Assembly: GCA_003445095.1 (NCBI GenBank)
Contig: DLVS01000559.1
Span: 1-6,829, forward strand
From: Verrucomicrobiales bacterium
GTDB taxonomy: Bacteria; Verrucomicrobiota; Verrucomicrobiia; Limisphaerales; UBA9464
DNA length: 6,829 nt
Direction of reading: 5' to 3'
In this document: piece by piece, positions 1-6,829 of the stretch
How the letters are laid out: each line of letters opens with the position of its first letter
How positions within the stretch are numbered: the first letter of the stretch is position 1
Notes under the pieces: model-generated
What the model was told of the DNA's origin: nothing
The model's database searches: none
Seen by the model: only the letters and a program-made list of their open reading frames with translations
Made by a program: the position numbers and the translations under genes

Positions 1-902
1 TCTTGGCGTCCGCCGCTGTTGATTTGGTGGGTCGTCTGGAAGTGGTTCGCGACGTAGGGCTGGTTGGTGAACCGCCATCGGGTGGTTCTTTGCTGTGGGC
101 GTTGGCCGAAGATTTTTTGGGACGATTGCGCCGCCGACTTCCAACCACTCACAAAGGGAGCCTAGGGCATACGGTCGTTCTTGCCGGAAGCGTGGGTTAC
201 ACTGGGGCAGCGGTCCTCGCGGCTCGTGCGGCCGGACGCGCCCGGCCAGGCCTGGTGAGCGTTCTTACCTCGCCCGACGCTTGGCAGACGGTGGCCAGTC
301 AATTGGTGACGGCCATGGTTCACCCCTTCTCCATGGCGCATCCGATCCTCGATCGGGCCAGCGCGATCCTGGTGGGACCGGGTCTGGCCGCGATGAATCT
401 GCCGCCCGGGATTCATTCCGAGGTATTGCGGCTGTGGCGGGAGTTTCCCGGAGTGATGGTTGCGGACGCCTCCGTGCTCGATTGGCTGTCCCCCGGCACT
501 GTTCCGGGAGGGCCGCGCATCGTCACTCCGCATCCGGGAGAAGCGGGCCGAATGCTCGGAAGGGAGACGGTGGAGGTTCAAAAGAACCGAGTCGCGGCTC
601 TCCGGCAACTGGCCGAACTATTCCAAACCCTCGTTGTCTTGAAGGGGCATCAAACGTTGATTGGGGCCTCGACTGGGCCGGTGTTTGTGAATCCGGTGGG
701 CAATCCGGGTTTGGCACAAGGCGGTACCGGCGACGTCCTGGCGGGGTTCTTAGCGGGACTCGTTGCCCAGCCGGCGATGCGTGAGGACCTCTTGTGGGCG
801 GCGCGATTCGCCACCTGGCAGCATGGGGCAGGCGCCGATCGACTGGAGGCGGTCGGAAACGGTTGGACTGCCGAAGATCTCGTCTCCGAACTTCATGCCT
901 GA
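1..902 (+). CDS. nnrD: NAD(P)H-hydrate dehydratase (NnrD domain), probably the C-terminal part of a bifunctional Nnr; 5' end missing
   Basis: This enzyme dehydrates NADHX/NADPHX, damaged hydrated cofactors, back to NAD(P)H at the expense of ADP or ATP; it is cytosolic. The frame is open at the left edge, and the TTG at base 3 is unlikely to be the true start. Counting that codon as residue 1, residues 1-22 (with GRLEVVRDVGL) resemble the end of an NnrE epimerase domain, so the full gene is probably the epimerase-dehydratase fusion. The dehydratase domain follows: HKGSLGHTVVLAGS (50-63) with YTGAAVLAARAA (66-77), VGPG (124-127), TPHPGE (175-180), VVLKG (211-215), NPVGNPG (230-236), and GGTGDVLAG (240-248), where D244 matches the catalytic aspartate. 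The ending HGAGAD and TAEDLVSEL is also typical. One oddity is DASVL at 155-159, where the family usually has DADAL. The gene converges on the protease gene and overlaps its 3' end. The family is certain; the fusion is inferred. Confidence 0.93.
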   Translation, partial: LASAAVDLVGRLEVVRDVGLVGEPPSGGSLLWALAEDFLGRLRRRLPTTHKGSLGHTVVLAGSVGYTGAAVLAARAAGRARPGLVSVLTSPDAWQTVASQLVTAMVHPFSMAHPILDRASAILVGPGLAAMNLPPGIHSEVLRLWREFPGVMVADASVLDWLSPGTVPGGPRIVTPHPGEAGRMLGRETVEVQKNRVAALRQLAELFQTLVVLKGHQTLIGASTGPVFVNPVGNPGLAQGGTGDVLAGFLAGLVAQPAMREDLLWAARFATWQHGAGADRLEAVGNGWTAEDLVSELHA

Positions 903-2167
903 GCATTGGGCCTCCGGTCCGCCGCCAGAGCCGCCTCTCGTTCCAAGAGGGTGGGATGAGAGTAATGCCAGGCGCTGAACCAAGGATGAGGCGTCAGATT
1001 TGAGAGGTTCTTCTCACTGAGTTTCCGCAGCGCACCGACTAACGGTTCGGCTGAGCCCATGGTTCGGCGCGCGAAAGCGTCGGCCTCGTACTCATGACGA
1101 CGAGACCAGCAGTTGGAGAGTGGAGACACCCAGAATAAGATCGTCCCACCAAGTAGGCCAAATAGCAGAAGGGCAGGGGCCAGCCCCGCATCAGGCGCGA
1201 AGCCAAACGCACCGGCGAACCAGGATTGCTGCATCAGCCACGCGATGATCCAGAAGCCAGCCAGCGTCATGATCGCCGATACAGCGAGCCGTTGAGGGAT
1301 GTGGCCACGTTTGTAGTGTCCCACTTCATGGGCGAGAACGGCCTCCAGCTCTGGTTCGTGGAGCTGCCCGATCAATGTATCGAACAAGACGATCTTTCGG
1401 AAGCGGCCGAAACCAGTGAAGAAGGCATTGGAGTGGCGAGAGCGTTTGCTGCCGTCCATGACCAATAGAGTCTTGGCCGAAAAGCCAGTGCGCCGAGCCA
1501 GCGCCAACAAACGATCGCGGAGGGTGCCGTCGGGCAAGGGTGTCAGTTTGTTAAAGAGCGGAAGAATCAAAATCGGGGCCACTACCAACAGCATCAGTTG
1601 GAAACCAATGAAGATGGCCCACGCCCAGATCCACCAGGAAGGCCCCATCCAACCGACTAGTTTTAGGATTAGCACGAGCAGCGGATAGCCAAGGACGGCG
1701 ACCAAGACGAAGCCTTTGACGTGGTCGGTCCACCAAAGTCGCGCCGTGGTGGTATTGAATCCGAACCGCTCCTCGAGCCGGAATTGGGCCCACCAATCCA
1801 TCGGTAAAGACCACACCGAAAGACCAACTCCGATTGCGAAAATCCAAGCCGCGTCAGTCCAAGCGGAGACCCCGAAGGTGGAACGGAACCAAACGAAGGT
1901 CGCCGGCAGAATCCCTAGAAAAAGCACCGCAAGCACAGCGGCGGTGCCCCATAGATCGCTGATTTCGCCGAACTTCGATTTGGCCAAAGTGTATTGCACC
2001 GACTTCGAGTACGTTTGCGGGTCCACTGTCGCGCGAAATGCCTCCGGGACCGCAGAGGCATGCGCGCGAACCGACCGGCGATTCAAAAGGTTTAGGGCAG
2101 TGTCGGCACCTAGTCGGGCGAGAATGAGGCCGGTGGCCGCGTAAGGAATAATTTCGGTCAAAGACAT
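893..2167 (-). CDS. M48 family (Ste24-like, CAAX prenyl protease 1 type) integral membrane zinc metalloprotease
   Basis: This is a membrane-embedded zinc endopeptidase of family M48, subfamily Ste24. Eukaryotic members cleave prenylated CAAX proteins; bacterial ones are mostly assigned to membrane-protein quality control, and the substrate here is unknown. With the ATG at 2167 the protein has 424 residues, normal for the family. The N-terminal M48 domain has hydrophobic segments at about 74-94, 105-122, 152-174 and 178-205, and the conserved ERFGFN (133-138). The catalytic domain has RHSNAFFTGFG (244-254), HEVGH (280-284; two zinc-binding histidines and the catalytic glutamate), and EYEAD (359-363), whose E359 is the likely third zinc ligand. 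Two more hydrophobic segments lie at about 295-313 and 329-349, and YSHP sits near the C terminus (402-405). All key residues are present, so the enzyme should be active. A GTG at 2185 would add six residues. Neither start has a clear ribosome binding site; I prefer ATG. The gene is divergent from the export operon, and no functional link is evident. Confidence 0.95.
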   Translation of the reverse strand: MSLTEIIPYAATGLILARLGADTALNLLNRRSVRAHASAVPEAFRATVDPQTYSKSVQYTLAKSKFGEISDLWGTAAVLAVLFLGILPATFVWFRSTFGVSAWTDAAWIFAIGVGLSVWSLPMDWWAQFRLEERFGFNTTTARLWWTDHVKGFVLVAVLGYPLLVLILKLVGWMGPSWWIWAWAIFIGFQLMLLVVAPILILPLFNKLTPLPDGTLRDRLLALARRTGFSAKTLLVMDGSKRSRHSNAFFTGFGRFRKIVLFDTLIGQLHEPELEAVLAHEVGHYKRGHIPQRLAVSAIMTLAGFWIIAWLMQQSWFAGAFGFAPDAGLAPALLLFGLLGGTILFWVSPLSNCWSRRHEYEADAFARRTMGSAEPLVGALRKLSEKNLSNLTPHPWFSAWHYSHPTLLEREAALAADRRPNAQA

Positions 2168-2379
2168 GGCGACGGAACCGTGCACCGACGGATTGTGGCT
2201 TCAGAAGGGAACTTTTTCCGCCGTAACCGCTGGAGAGCAACGCGTGTCATTTGGACGATAGCGCGTTGGGTGAAGGGTCAACAGCGCGAATCCTTTTGAA
2301 TTCGTTGAGGGTCTCCGCCGTACAGTAAAAGGCAAATTGCACGTATGCGTATTAACGCTAGCCTGCGTTCACCCAATTC
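2168..2379. other. Divergent intergenic region between the protease gene and the export operon
   Basis: These 212 bases must hold the promoters of the leftward protease gene and the rightward export operon. I find no convincing -35/-10 pair with proper spacing. One small inverted repeat is visible: CGAAT at 2287-2291 and ATTCG at 2300-2304, with 8 bases between. It is too short to call an operator. There is no ribosome-binding purine stretch just before the ATG at 2380, and no credible small ORF. Confidence 0.5.
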
Positions 2380-3588
2380 ATGAAGTCCCTTTTTGCTCTC
2401 CTGGTTATCGCCGCCCTGGCGGTGGGTGGCGTGTATTTATGGAAGCGCCAGAAAGTAGCCGCCGCGGCCACCGAAGCGTCCAACGGGCGTCCGACAACCG
2501 CTATGGTTGAGAAGCGCGACATTCGCTTTGCCGTGAGTGCGGCGGGCGAGATTACTCCCTCAGAGCAAGTGAGCGTGCGACCAGAAGTGAACGGCAAGAT
2601 TTTGGTTCTGGCCGTGGACCTCGGCGACCAAGTCAAAAAGGACGACCTGCTGTTCCAACTCGACGACCGAGACCTCCAAATCGAGAAAGAGCAACGCGAG
2701 ACCTCGATCGCTCGAGCCCGACTGAACTTGGACCAGGCTCGCCGCGACTACGAGCGGGCGCTTCAGTTGTTTAATGAGAAGCTGCTCCCCGGCCAAGATT
2801 ACGAAACCGCCAAGACTCAATTCGACTTAGCCAAAAACAGCATTGACCAAGGCCAAAAGGAGCTCGACCTGACCAACGATAAGTTAAGGAAGACTCGGGT
2901 AACGGCCCCTTTCGATTGCACGGTGCTGACCCGTCCGGTGTCGGTCGGCCAGGCTGTCAGCGGTTCGGGTGGCTTCAATTCCGGCACCGAAGTCCTCACG
3001 ATTGCCAACCTGAATGACCTCGTCATCAACGCGCACATCAATCAGGCCGACGTTGGGCGCCTCAAGGTCGGACAGGACGTCGAGGTCACCGTTGAGGCGG
3101 TGCCGGGACTCAAGGTGATCGGCAAGGTGGAGCGGATCGCTCCTCAAGCGACGATCAAAAACCAAATCAAGGGATTCCCAGCGCGGATTCTCCTCAAGGA
3201 CGTGGATAAGCGAGTTCGGCCCGGAATGACGGCAAACATCTCGATTCCTGTGGCGAGCGCCGACGAGGTGGTGGCAGCGCCGCTTTCGGCCGTGTTCACC
3301 GAGTTCAACCAGCAGTCCAAGCAAGTCGAGCGATTCGCCTGGGTGAAGTCCGGTGAAGACTGGGTGCGGACTCCGATCAGCATCGGCGTCAGTGACTACT
3401 TTTACGCGGAAGTGACGTCGGGATTGCAATCGGGGGATATAGTTTCGCTCGAAGACAAGGCCAAAGCGGCGGGAGCCAACCCGGCAGTCCCGGGTTCCCG
3501 GGCGGGAGGCAGCAATTCTACGACGGGTGGGTCACGCTCGTCCTCGACCTCGGTGGCGGCGCCCAGGACGGTGGTCTCGGCTCGTTGA
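2380..3588 (+). CDS. Periplasmic adaptor subunit (membrane fusion protein, MacA/HlyD/RND-adaptor family)
   Basis: This adaptor joins an inner-membrane transporter to an outer-membrane channel across the periplasm. The 402-residue protein begins with a signal anchor (hydrophobic 4-20, after MK and before WKRQK). No lipobox cysteine is present, so it is anchored by a helix as in MacA. Domains in order: first half of the barrel-sandwich (lipoyl-like) domain at about 52-95, with VRPEVNGKIL and the LGDQVKKDDLLFQLD turn; a charged helical hairpin at about 96-170; second lipoyl half at about 172-210 (VTAPFDCTV, then VGQAV); beta-barrel at about 213-290, including RPGMTANISIP; membrane-proximal domain at about 292-357. 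Residues 361-402 are a Gly/Ser/Ala-rich tail that is probably disordered. The gene is the first of the export operon, 58 bases before the ATPase gene. That context favours a MacA-type partner of an ABC exporter over an RND pump adaptor. The ATG at 2380 directly precedes the signal anchor, which supports this start. Confidence 0.93.
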   Translation: MKSLFALLVIAALAVGGVYLWKRQKVAAAATEASNGRPTTAMVEKRDIRFAVSAAGEITPSEQVSVRPEVNGKILVLAVDLGDQVKKDDLLFQLDDRDLQIEKEQRETSIARARLNLDQARRDYERALQLFNEKLLPGQDYETAKTQFDLAKNSIDQGQKELDLTNDKLRKTRVTAPFDCTVLTRPVSVGQAVSGSGGFNSGTEVLTIANLNDLVINAHINQADVGRLKVGQDVEVTVEAVPGLKVIGKVERIAPQATIKNQIKGFPARILLKDVDKRVRPGMTANISIPVASADEVVAAPLSAVFTEFNQQSKQVERFAWVKSGEDWVRTPISIGVSDYFYAEVTSGLQSGDIVSLEDKAKAAGANPAVPGSRAGGSNSTTGGSRSSSTSVAAPRTVVSAR

Positions 3589-3646
3589 ACCGATTCAATT
3601 CCGCTGTGAGCGAAGGTTCGTTTTAACCGTTCTATTTTCCTAATCC

Positions 3647-4381
3647 GTGGCTCTGCTCGAACTGCGCAACGTCAGCAAGATTTACCATCTGGGCGGCGAA
3701 GAAATCCGCGCGCTGGATGATGTGTCGTTGGATATAGGCGGCGGGGAGTTTGTGTCGATCATCGGTCCGTCGGGCAGCGGAAAATCGACGTTGATGCATA
3801 TCTTAGGTTGTTTGGATACGCCCTCTCTCGGGACCGTGACGCTGGACGGTACTCCGGTCCAAAGCGCCTCGGCTCGGGAACTGGCCCACATGCGGAATCG
3901 CAAAATTGGGTTTGTGTTTCAGTTCTTCAACCTCCTGCCCAAGCTTAACGTAGTCCAAAATGTTGAGCTCCCGATGATTTACGCTGGGGTCAGTTCGCGT
4001 GAACGCCGCCAACGGGCGGAACGAGCGCTGGAGCTCGTGGAAATGAGCAACCGGCTCAAGAACCGGCCCTCCCAGCTTTCGGGTGGCCAACAGCAACGCG
4101 TGGCCATTGCGCGGGCGCTGGTCAATGACCCTCGGATTGTGTTCGCCGACGAACCTACGGGCAACCTCGATACCCACACGGGTGAAGTGATCTTGGCACT
4201 TTTCCGCAAACTCAGTGAGGAGGGGCGGACGATTATCCTCGTTACTCACAATCCGGAAATCGCCGCAGTGACTCCGCGTCGGATCGAGATTCGAAATGGC
4301 AAAGTCGCCGAGAGAGTGGACGAACGGCTCGCCGGACTAGATCGCATCAAAGAGACGCACTTGGCTGGGGCGGCCCCCTGA
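3647..4381 (+). CDS. ABC transporter ATP-binding protein (MacB/LolD-type, stand-alone ATPase)
   Basis: This is the cytoplasmic ATPase that powers the two permeases encoded downstream. Its 244 residues contain all nucleotide-binding motifs: Walker [10 protein letters not shown] (40-48), Q-loop Q92 within FQFFNLLP, signature LSGGQQQR (144-151), Walker B IVFADEP (164-170) with catalytic E169, D-loop NLD (173-175), and H-loop H201. The FQFFNLLP and ADEPTGNLD wording is typical of the LolD/MacB/FtsE group. There is no fused membrane domain, unlike true MacB; the protein ends about 25 residues after the last ATPase strand. The start is GTG at 3647, and [12 protein letters not shown] right after it fits the usual N terminus. 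The codons before it lack a ribosome binding site. The next gene begins 12 bases after the stop, so the two are surely cotranscribed. Family assignment is certain; the exact role (MacB-like export or Lol-like extraction) is not resolved by this subunit. Confidence 0.95.
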   Translation: MALLELRNVSKIYHLGGEEIRALDDVSLDIGGGEFVSIIGPSGSGKSTLMHILGCLDTPSLGTVTLDGTPVQSASARELAHMRNRKIGFVFQFFNLLPKLNVVQNVELPMIYAGVSSRERRQRAERALELVEMSNRLKNRPSQLSGGQQQRVAIARALVNDPRIVFADEPTGNLDTHTGEVILALFRKLSEEGRTIILVTHNPEIAAVTPRRIEIRNGKVAERVDERLAGLDRIKETHLAGAAP

Positions 4382-4393
4382 ATTGTCGCGGCT

Positions 4394-5785
4394 ATGTCGC
4401 TCTGGAACGCCATCGCGGTCGGATTGAAAGAAATCTGGGCTCACAAATTCCGGAGCCTATTGACGATGTTGGGCATCATTCTGGGTGTTTCATCGCTCGT
4501 GGCGATGAACGCGCTCGTACAAGGCATGGAAAATGGAGCGAGGGAATCACTGACGGCGCTCGGTGGCGTGGCCAAAGTTCGAGTTGAAGCGCAGCCAGTC
4601 CCCGTGGAACAGCGCCACATGCGCGACTTAGCGGTCGGCGTGACGATGAATGATGTGTATGCGCTGCGGAGTTCCGCCCCCGAGGCGGCCAAGATTTCTC
4701 CGGAGATGCGGTTCGACGGCATGAGTCCTACACTGGCGGCCAATGGCAAGACGCACAGGACGTTTATGACGGCTGGGGTCTGGCCGATTCAGCTCGAACT
4801 GATGGAGCACAAGGTGGCCCATGGACGGATGTTCAATGAACTCGACGACGAACTCGCCCGGAATGTGGTGGTCATTGGCACAGGAATCCGCGACGAGCTA
4901 TTCGGTAAGCCGGAGGATACCGGCGAGCCAGTGATCCCGGTCGGGAAGACCATGACGATCAACGGATATCCATTCACGATCATTGGAATGTTCGATCACT
5001 ATGAGAGCGAGCAGGAGCGGAAGACTCGGGAGTTTCGAGAGAAGGAACGAGCGGCGCAGCTGGCGACCGGCGTCACCAATCAACCGTCAGGCCCTCAGCG
5101 GAGTCGCGGTTGGGGCGGAAGCGGCCGACGGGGTAACTTTGCATTTTGGATTAAGAATAACACCGTGTACATGCCTCTAAACACGATGTGGATGAAGATG
5201 AGGTCTGGGCAAACTAACGGGCCGGCCGTACCGACTCTCAGTAGCATTGAAATTAAGATCGCCGATCCGTTGCGGATCAATGAGGCCCTGACTCAAATGC
5301 GGAACGTTTTGATGGTGAACCATCGGGGAATTGAAGACTTTTCGTTTCGCACTCAGGAGGATTGGGCGGAGCAGATCAATATCTTCATTGGCAACGCTCG
5401 GGTGAGTGGGGGACTGATCGCCGGTATCAGCCTCTTGGTCGGCGGGATCGGCATCATGAATATCATGCTGGCGAGCATCAGCGAACGCATCCGAGAGATT
5501 GGAATCCGCAAGGCCGTCGGAGCGGGTGATATGGAAGTCTTCGTTCAAATCATCATCGAGAGCACGGTGATCGCCGTGTTGGGAGGCATCGTGGGATTGG
5601 CGACGAGTTTGGGATTGATCCGGTTAATTGCCTCAATGACGCCCACCGACAATGAACCGGTCATTACGGCCGGCTCCATGTTGGTGGCGTTTGGAGCGAG
5701 TGTCGCCATCGGCATTTTGGCGGGGCTCATTCCGGCCTTTCGGGCCGGGCGAATGAATGTGATTCAGGCTCTGCGTTACGACTGA
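4394..5785 (+). CDS. ABC transporter permease, MacB/FtsX family (first of a tandem pair)
   Basis: This is a four-helix inner-membrane permease of the MacB/LolC/FtsX superfamily (type VII ABC transporters), which couple ATP use to movement of a large periplasmic domain. Its 463 residues show TM1 at about 21-41 (LTMLGIILGVSSLVAM), a periplasmic MacB-type core domain at about 45-330, TM2 at about 337-360 (LVGGIGIMNIML), TM3 at about 385-413 and TM4 at about 427-448. The ISERIREIGIRKAVGA segment (362-377) after TM2 is the coupling region that contacts the ATPase. The end, IQALRYD, is the standard one. The periplasmic domain holds an unusual insert at about 204-250: a highly charged, probably helical stretch (ESEQERKTREF onward), then an Arg/Gly-rich stretch with RSRGWGGSGRRG (236-247). 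The next permease is a clear paralogue. The ATG start gives the family's usual N terminus; no ribosome binding site is visible. Confidence 0.95.
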   Translation: MSLWNAIAVGLKEIWAHKFRSLLTMLGIILGVSSLVAMNALVQGMENGARESLTALGGVAKVRVEAQPVPVEQRHMRDLAVGVTMNDVYALRSSAPEAAKISPEMRFDGMSPTLAANGKTHRTFMTAGVWPIQLELMEHKVAHGRMFNELDDELARNVVVIGTGIRDELFGKPEDTGEPVIPVGKTMTINGYPFTIIGMFDHYESEQERKTREFREKERAAQLATGVTNQPSGPQRSRGWGGSGRRGNFAFWIKNNTVYMPLNTMWMKMRSGQTNGPAVPTLSSIEIKIADPLRINEALTQMRNVLMVNHRGIEDFSFRTQEDWAEQINIFIGNARVSGGLIAGISLLVGGIGIMNIMLASISERIREIGIRKAVGAGDMEVFVQIIIESTVIAVLGGIVGLATSLGLIRLIASMTPTDNEPVITAGSMLVAFGASVAIGILAGLIPAFRAGRMNVIQALRYD

Positions 5786-5787
5786 TG
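5783..5787 (+). promoter_or_regulatory. TGATG stop/start overlap coupling the two permease genes
   Basis: The TGA stop of the first permease (5783-5785) and the ATG start of the second (5785-5787) share one base. No Shine-Dalgarno sequence precedes this ATG, so terminating ribosomes most likely reinitiate here. This would keep the two subunits near equal amounts, as expected for a heterodimer. The overlap is seen directly; the coupling is inferred from similar arrangements. Confidence 0.75.
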
Positions 5788-6829
5788 ATCTTCATCAACT
5801 CCATCCTGGTTGGGCTTAAGGAAATCTGGGCGCACAAGTCCCGCTCCTTTTTGACGATGCTGGGGATTATCCTGGGAGTGACGAGCCTCGTGGGCATGTC
5901 GGCAATCATCAAAGGCATGGAGAATGGGCTGAAAGAAGCCATGATTGCCATGGGCGGAGTGGATAAGGTCCGCGTTATCAACCAGTCGGTGCCGGCATGG
6001 CAGGACCATTTGGCCGATTCGGCTCCCGGGCGAACGATGCTTGACGTTTTGGCGCTCAAGAACAGTGCGCCGCTCGTTCGGTTGGTTTCGCCCGAGATGG
6101 AGTTGCGCGACGCCACACTCAGCCGAGGTGACAAGCGGACGGAAGCCAGCGAATGCGTCGGCGTGTGGCCGGCGGTTTTGGAGATGAATTTGCACACGCT
6201 CGAGCACGGACGCTTTTTCACGGAGTTGGACGAGGAAATGGCTCGGCCGGTCTGTGTCATTGGAACCGGGATCCGAGACGAACTCTTTGGCAAGCCTGAT
6301 GATGTCGGTCACGAAATCATTCCCATCGGCGAAAGGATCCTGATCAACGATCAACCTTTTGTCATAGTAGGTATGTTCCAGGAATATATGAGTGAGCAAG
6401 AAGCCAAGGATCGAGCGCGCAAGAAGGCGCTTAAAGGGGCGCCCGAACAAGCGGGCCCGAAACGATCTCGAGGTTGGGGCCGGAGAGGCGGATGGGCTTT
6501 TTGGCGAAAGAACATGACGGTCTACGTCCCGCTGAATACTGCCTGGGTACGATTTCTTGCTGGAGGGAATGCCAACGGAATTCCCGACCCGCGGTTGTCC
6601 GATATCGACATCAAGGTGGCCGATTTTAGCCGAATGGAAGATGCAATCCAGCAAGCCAGAAATGTGATGTTGATCACGCACCAAGGCATTGAGGATTTCA
6701 CCTTCGAGACTCAGGAGAATCAGATCGAGAACATCAATAAGCAGATCCAGAATGCCCGACTGAGTGGGGGGATTATTGCAGGAATCAGCCTGCTGGTTGG
6801 AGGAATTGGAATCATGAACATCATGCTCG
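5785..6829 (+). CDS. ABC transporter permease, MacB/FtsX family (second of the tandem pair; 3' end cut off by the window)
   Basis: The frame from ATG at 5785 stays open to the window edge, giving 348 residues. It is missing about the last 110 residues expected from its neighbour (rest of the TM2-TM3 coupling segment, TM3, TM4). The start codon shares one base with the previous stop (TGATG), which indicates translational coupling. The protein aligns end to end with the first permease; by rough hand count about 55% of residues match. Visible parts: LKEIWAHKSRS and TM1 (11-41, TMLGIILGVTSLVGM), the periplasmic domain with CVIGTGIRDELFGKP (157-171), an insert of the same kind as its neighbour's (about 202-240, with KRSRGWGRRGGW at 226-237), and the beginning of TM2 (GISLLVGGIGIMNIML). 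The two proteins differ most in residues 65-125 and in the insert, so they are old, separately maintained copies. They probably form a heterodimer, as LolC and LolE do; that is inference. Confidence 0.94.
   Translation, partial: MIFINSILVGLKEIWAHKSRSFLTMLGIILGVTSLVGMSAIIKGMENGLKEAMIAMGGVDKVRVINQSVPAWQDHLADSAPGRTMLDVLALKNSAPLVRLVSPEMELRDATLSRGDKRTEASECVGVWPAVLEMNLHTLEHGRFFTELDEEMARPVCVIGTGIRDELFGKPDDVGHEIIPIGERILINDQPFVIVGMFQEYMSEQEAKDRARKKALKGAPEQAGPKRSRGWGRRGGWAFWRKNMTVYVPLNTAWVRFLAGGNANGIPDPRLSDIDIKVADFSRMEDAIQQARNVMLITHQGIEDFTFETQENQIENINKQIQNARLSGGIIAGISLLVGGIGIMNIML

Noticed and set aside
95..784. 229-codon plus-strand frame inside the dehydratase gene
   Set aside because: It overlaps a frame with full NnrD motifs. 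Its own translation is rich in Arg, Gly and Ser, with no domain pattern; it is a shadow of the GC-rich gene.
2305..2355. Promoter-like words (TTGAGG, TTGCAC, TACAGT, TATTAA) before the adaptor gene
   Set aside because: No pair has spacing near 17 bases (the pairs found are 7 or 10 apart), so no sigma-70 promoter can be supported.
2884..3429. 181-codon antisense frame inside the adaptor gene
   Set aside because: The plus-strand frame has all adaptor domains. The antisense product is low complexity (RHR, DVD-like) and has no motif.
3608..3624. Possible terminator hairpin (CGAA GG TTCG followed by TTTT) between the adaptor and ATPase genes
   Set aside because: The arms are only four bases long with a two-base loop, which cannot form a stable hairpin. 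A terminator here would also cut the operon.
5776..6684. 302-codon antisense frame opposite the second permease
   Set aside because: The plus strand encodes a clear paralogue of the first permease along the same bases. The antisense translation is His/Arg/Asp-rich and matches nothing recognisable.
4394..6829. Tandem repeat or recent duplication of DNA across the two permease genes
   Set aside because: The proteins are paralogous, but by rough hand alignment only about half the residues match and the DNA differs throughout. This is an old gene duplication, not a recent repeat.

Overview
The window carries six protein-coding genes, two of them cut by its edges. The DNA is moderately GC-rich and densely packed, and no start codon has a recognisable Shine-Dalgarno sequence. 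I see no mobile element, RNA gene, CRISPR array or phage gene. The gene families and the style of the two permeases suggest a Gram-negative bacterium, perhaps of the Verrucomicrobiota/Planctomycetota group. That placement rests on general resemblance and is not proven.

Region 1 (1-902, plus strand) is the 3' part of an NAD(P)H-hydrate repair gene. It holds a complete NnrD dehydratase domain, preceded by what looks like the last strand of an NnrE epimerase domain. The original gene was therefore probably a bifunctional Nnr. Region 2 (893-2167, minus strand) is a complete Ste24-like M48 membrane metalloprotease. It converges on the repair gene, and the two 3' ends overlap by 10 bases.

Region 3 (2168-2379) is the divergent intergenic region. 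From it, an export operon runs rightward to the window end: a membrane-anchored periplasmic adaptor (MacA/HlyD type, 2380-3588), a stand-alone LolD/MacB-type ATPase (3647-4381), a MacB/FtsX-type permease (4394-5785), and a second, different permease of the same family (5785-6829, cut by the window edge). The second permease starts on the last base of the first one's stop codon. It is easy to miss because its frame has no stop inside the window.

Together the four genes look like a MacAB-type tripartite export system. The usual fused MacB homodimer is replaced here by a separate ATPase and probably a heterodimer of two permeases, as in LolCDE. Both permeases carry an unusual charged and Arg/Gly-rich insert in the periplasmic domain, which is the most noteworthy feature. 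The substrate cannot be read from the sequence. I found no evidence of a wholly new kind of system.
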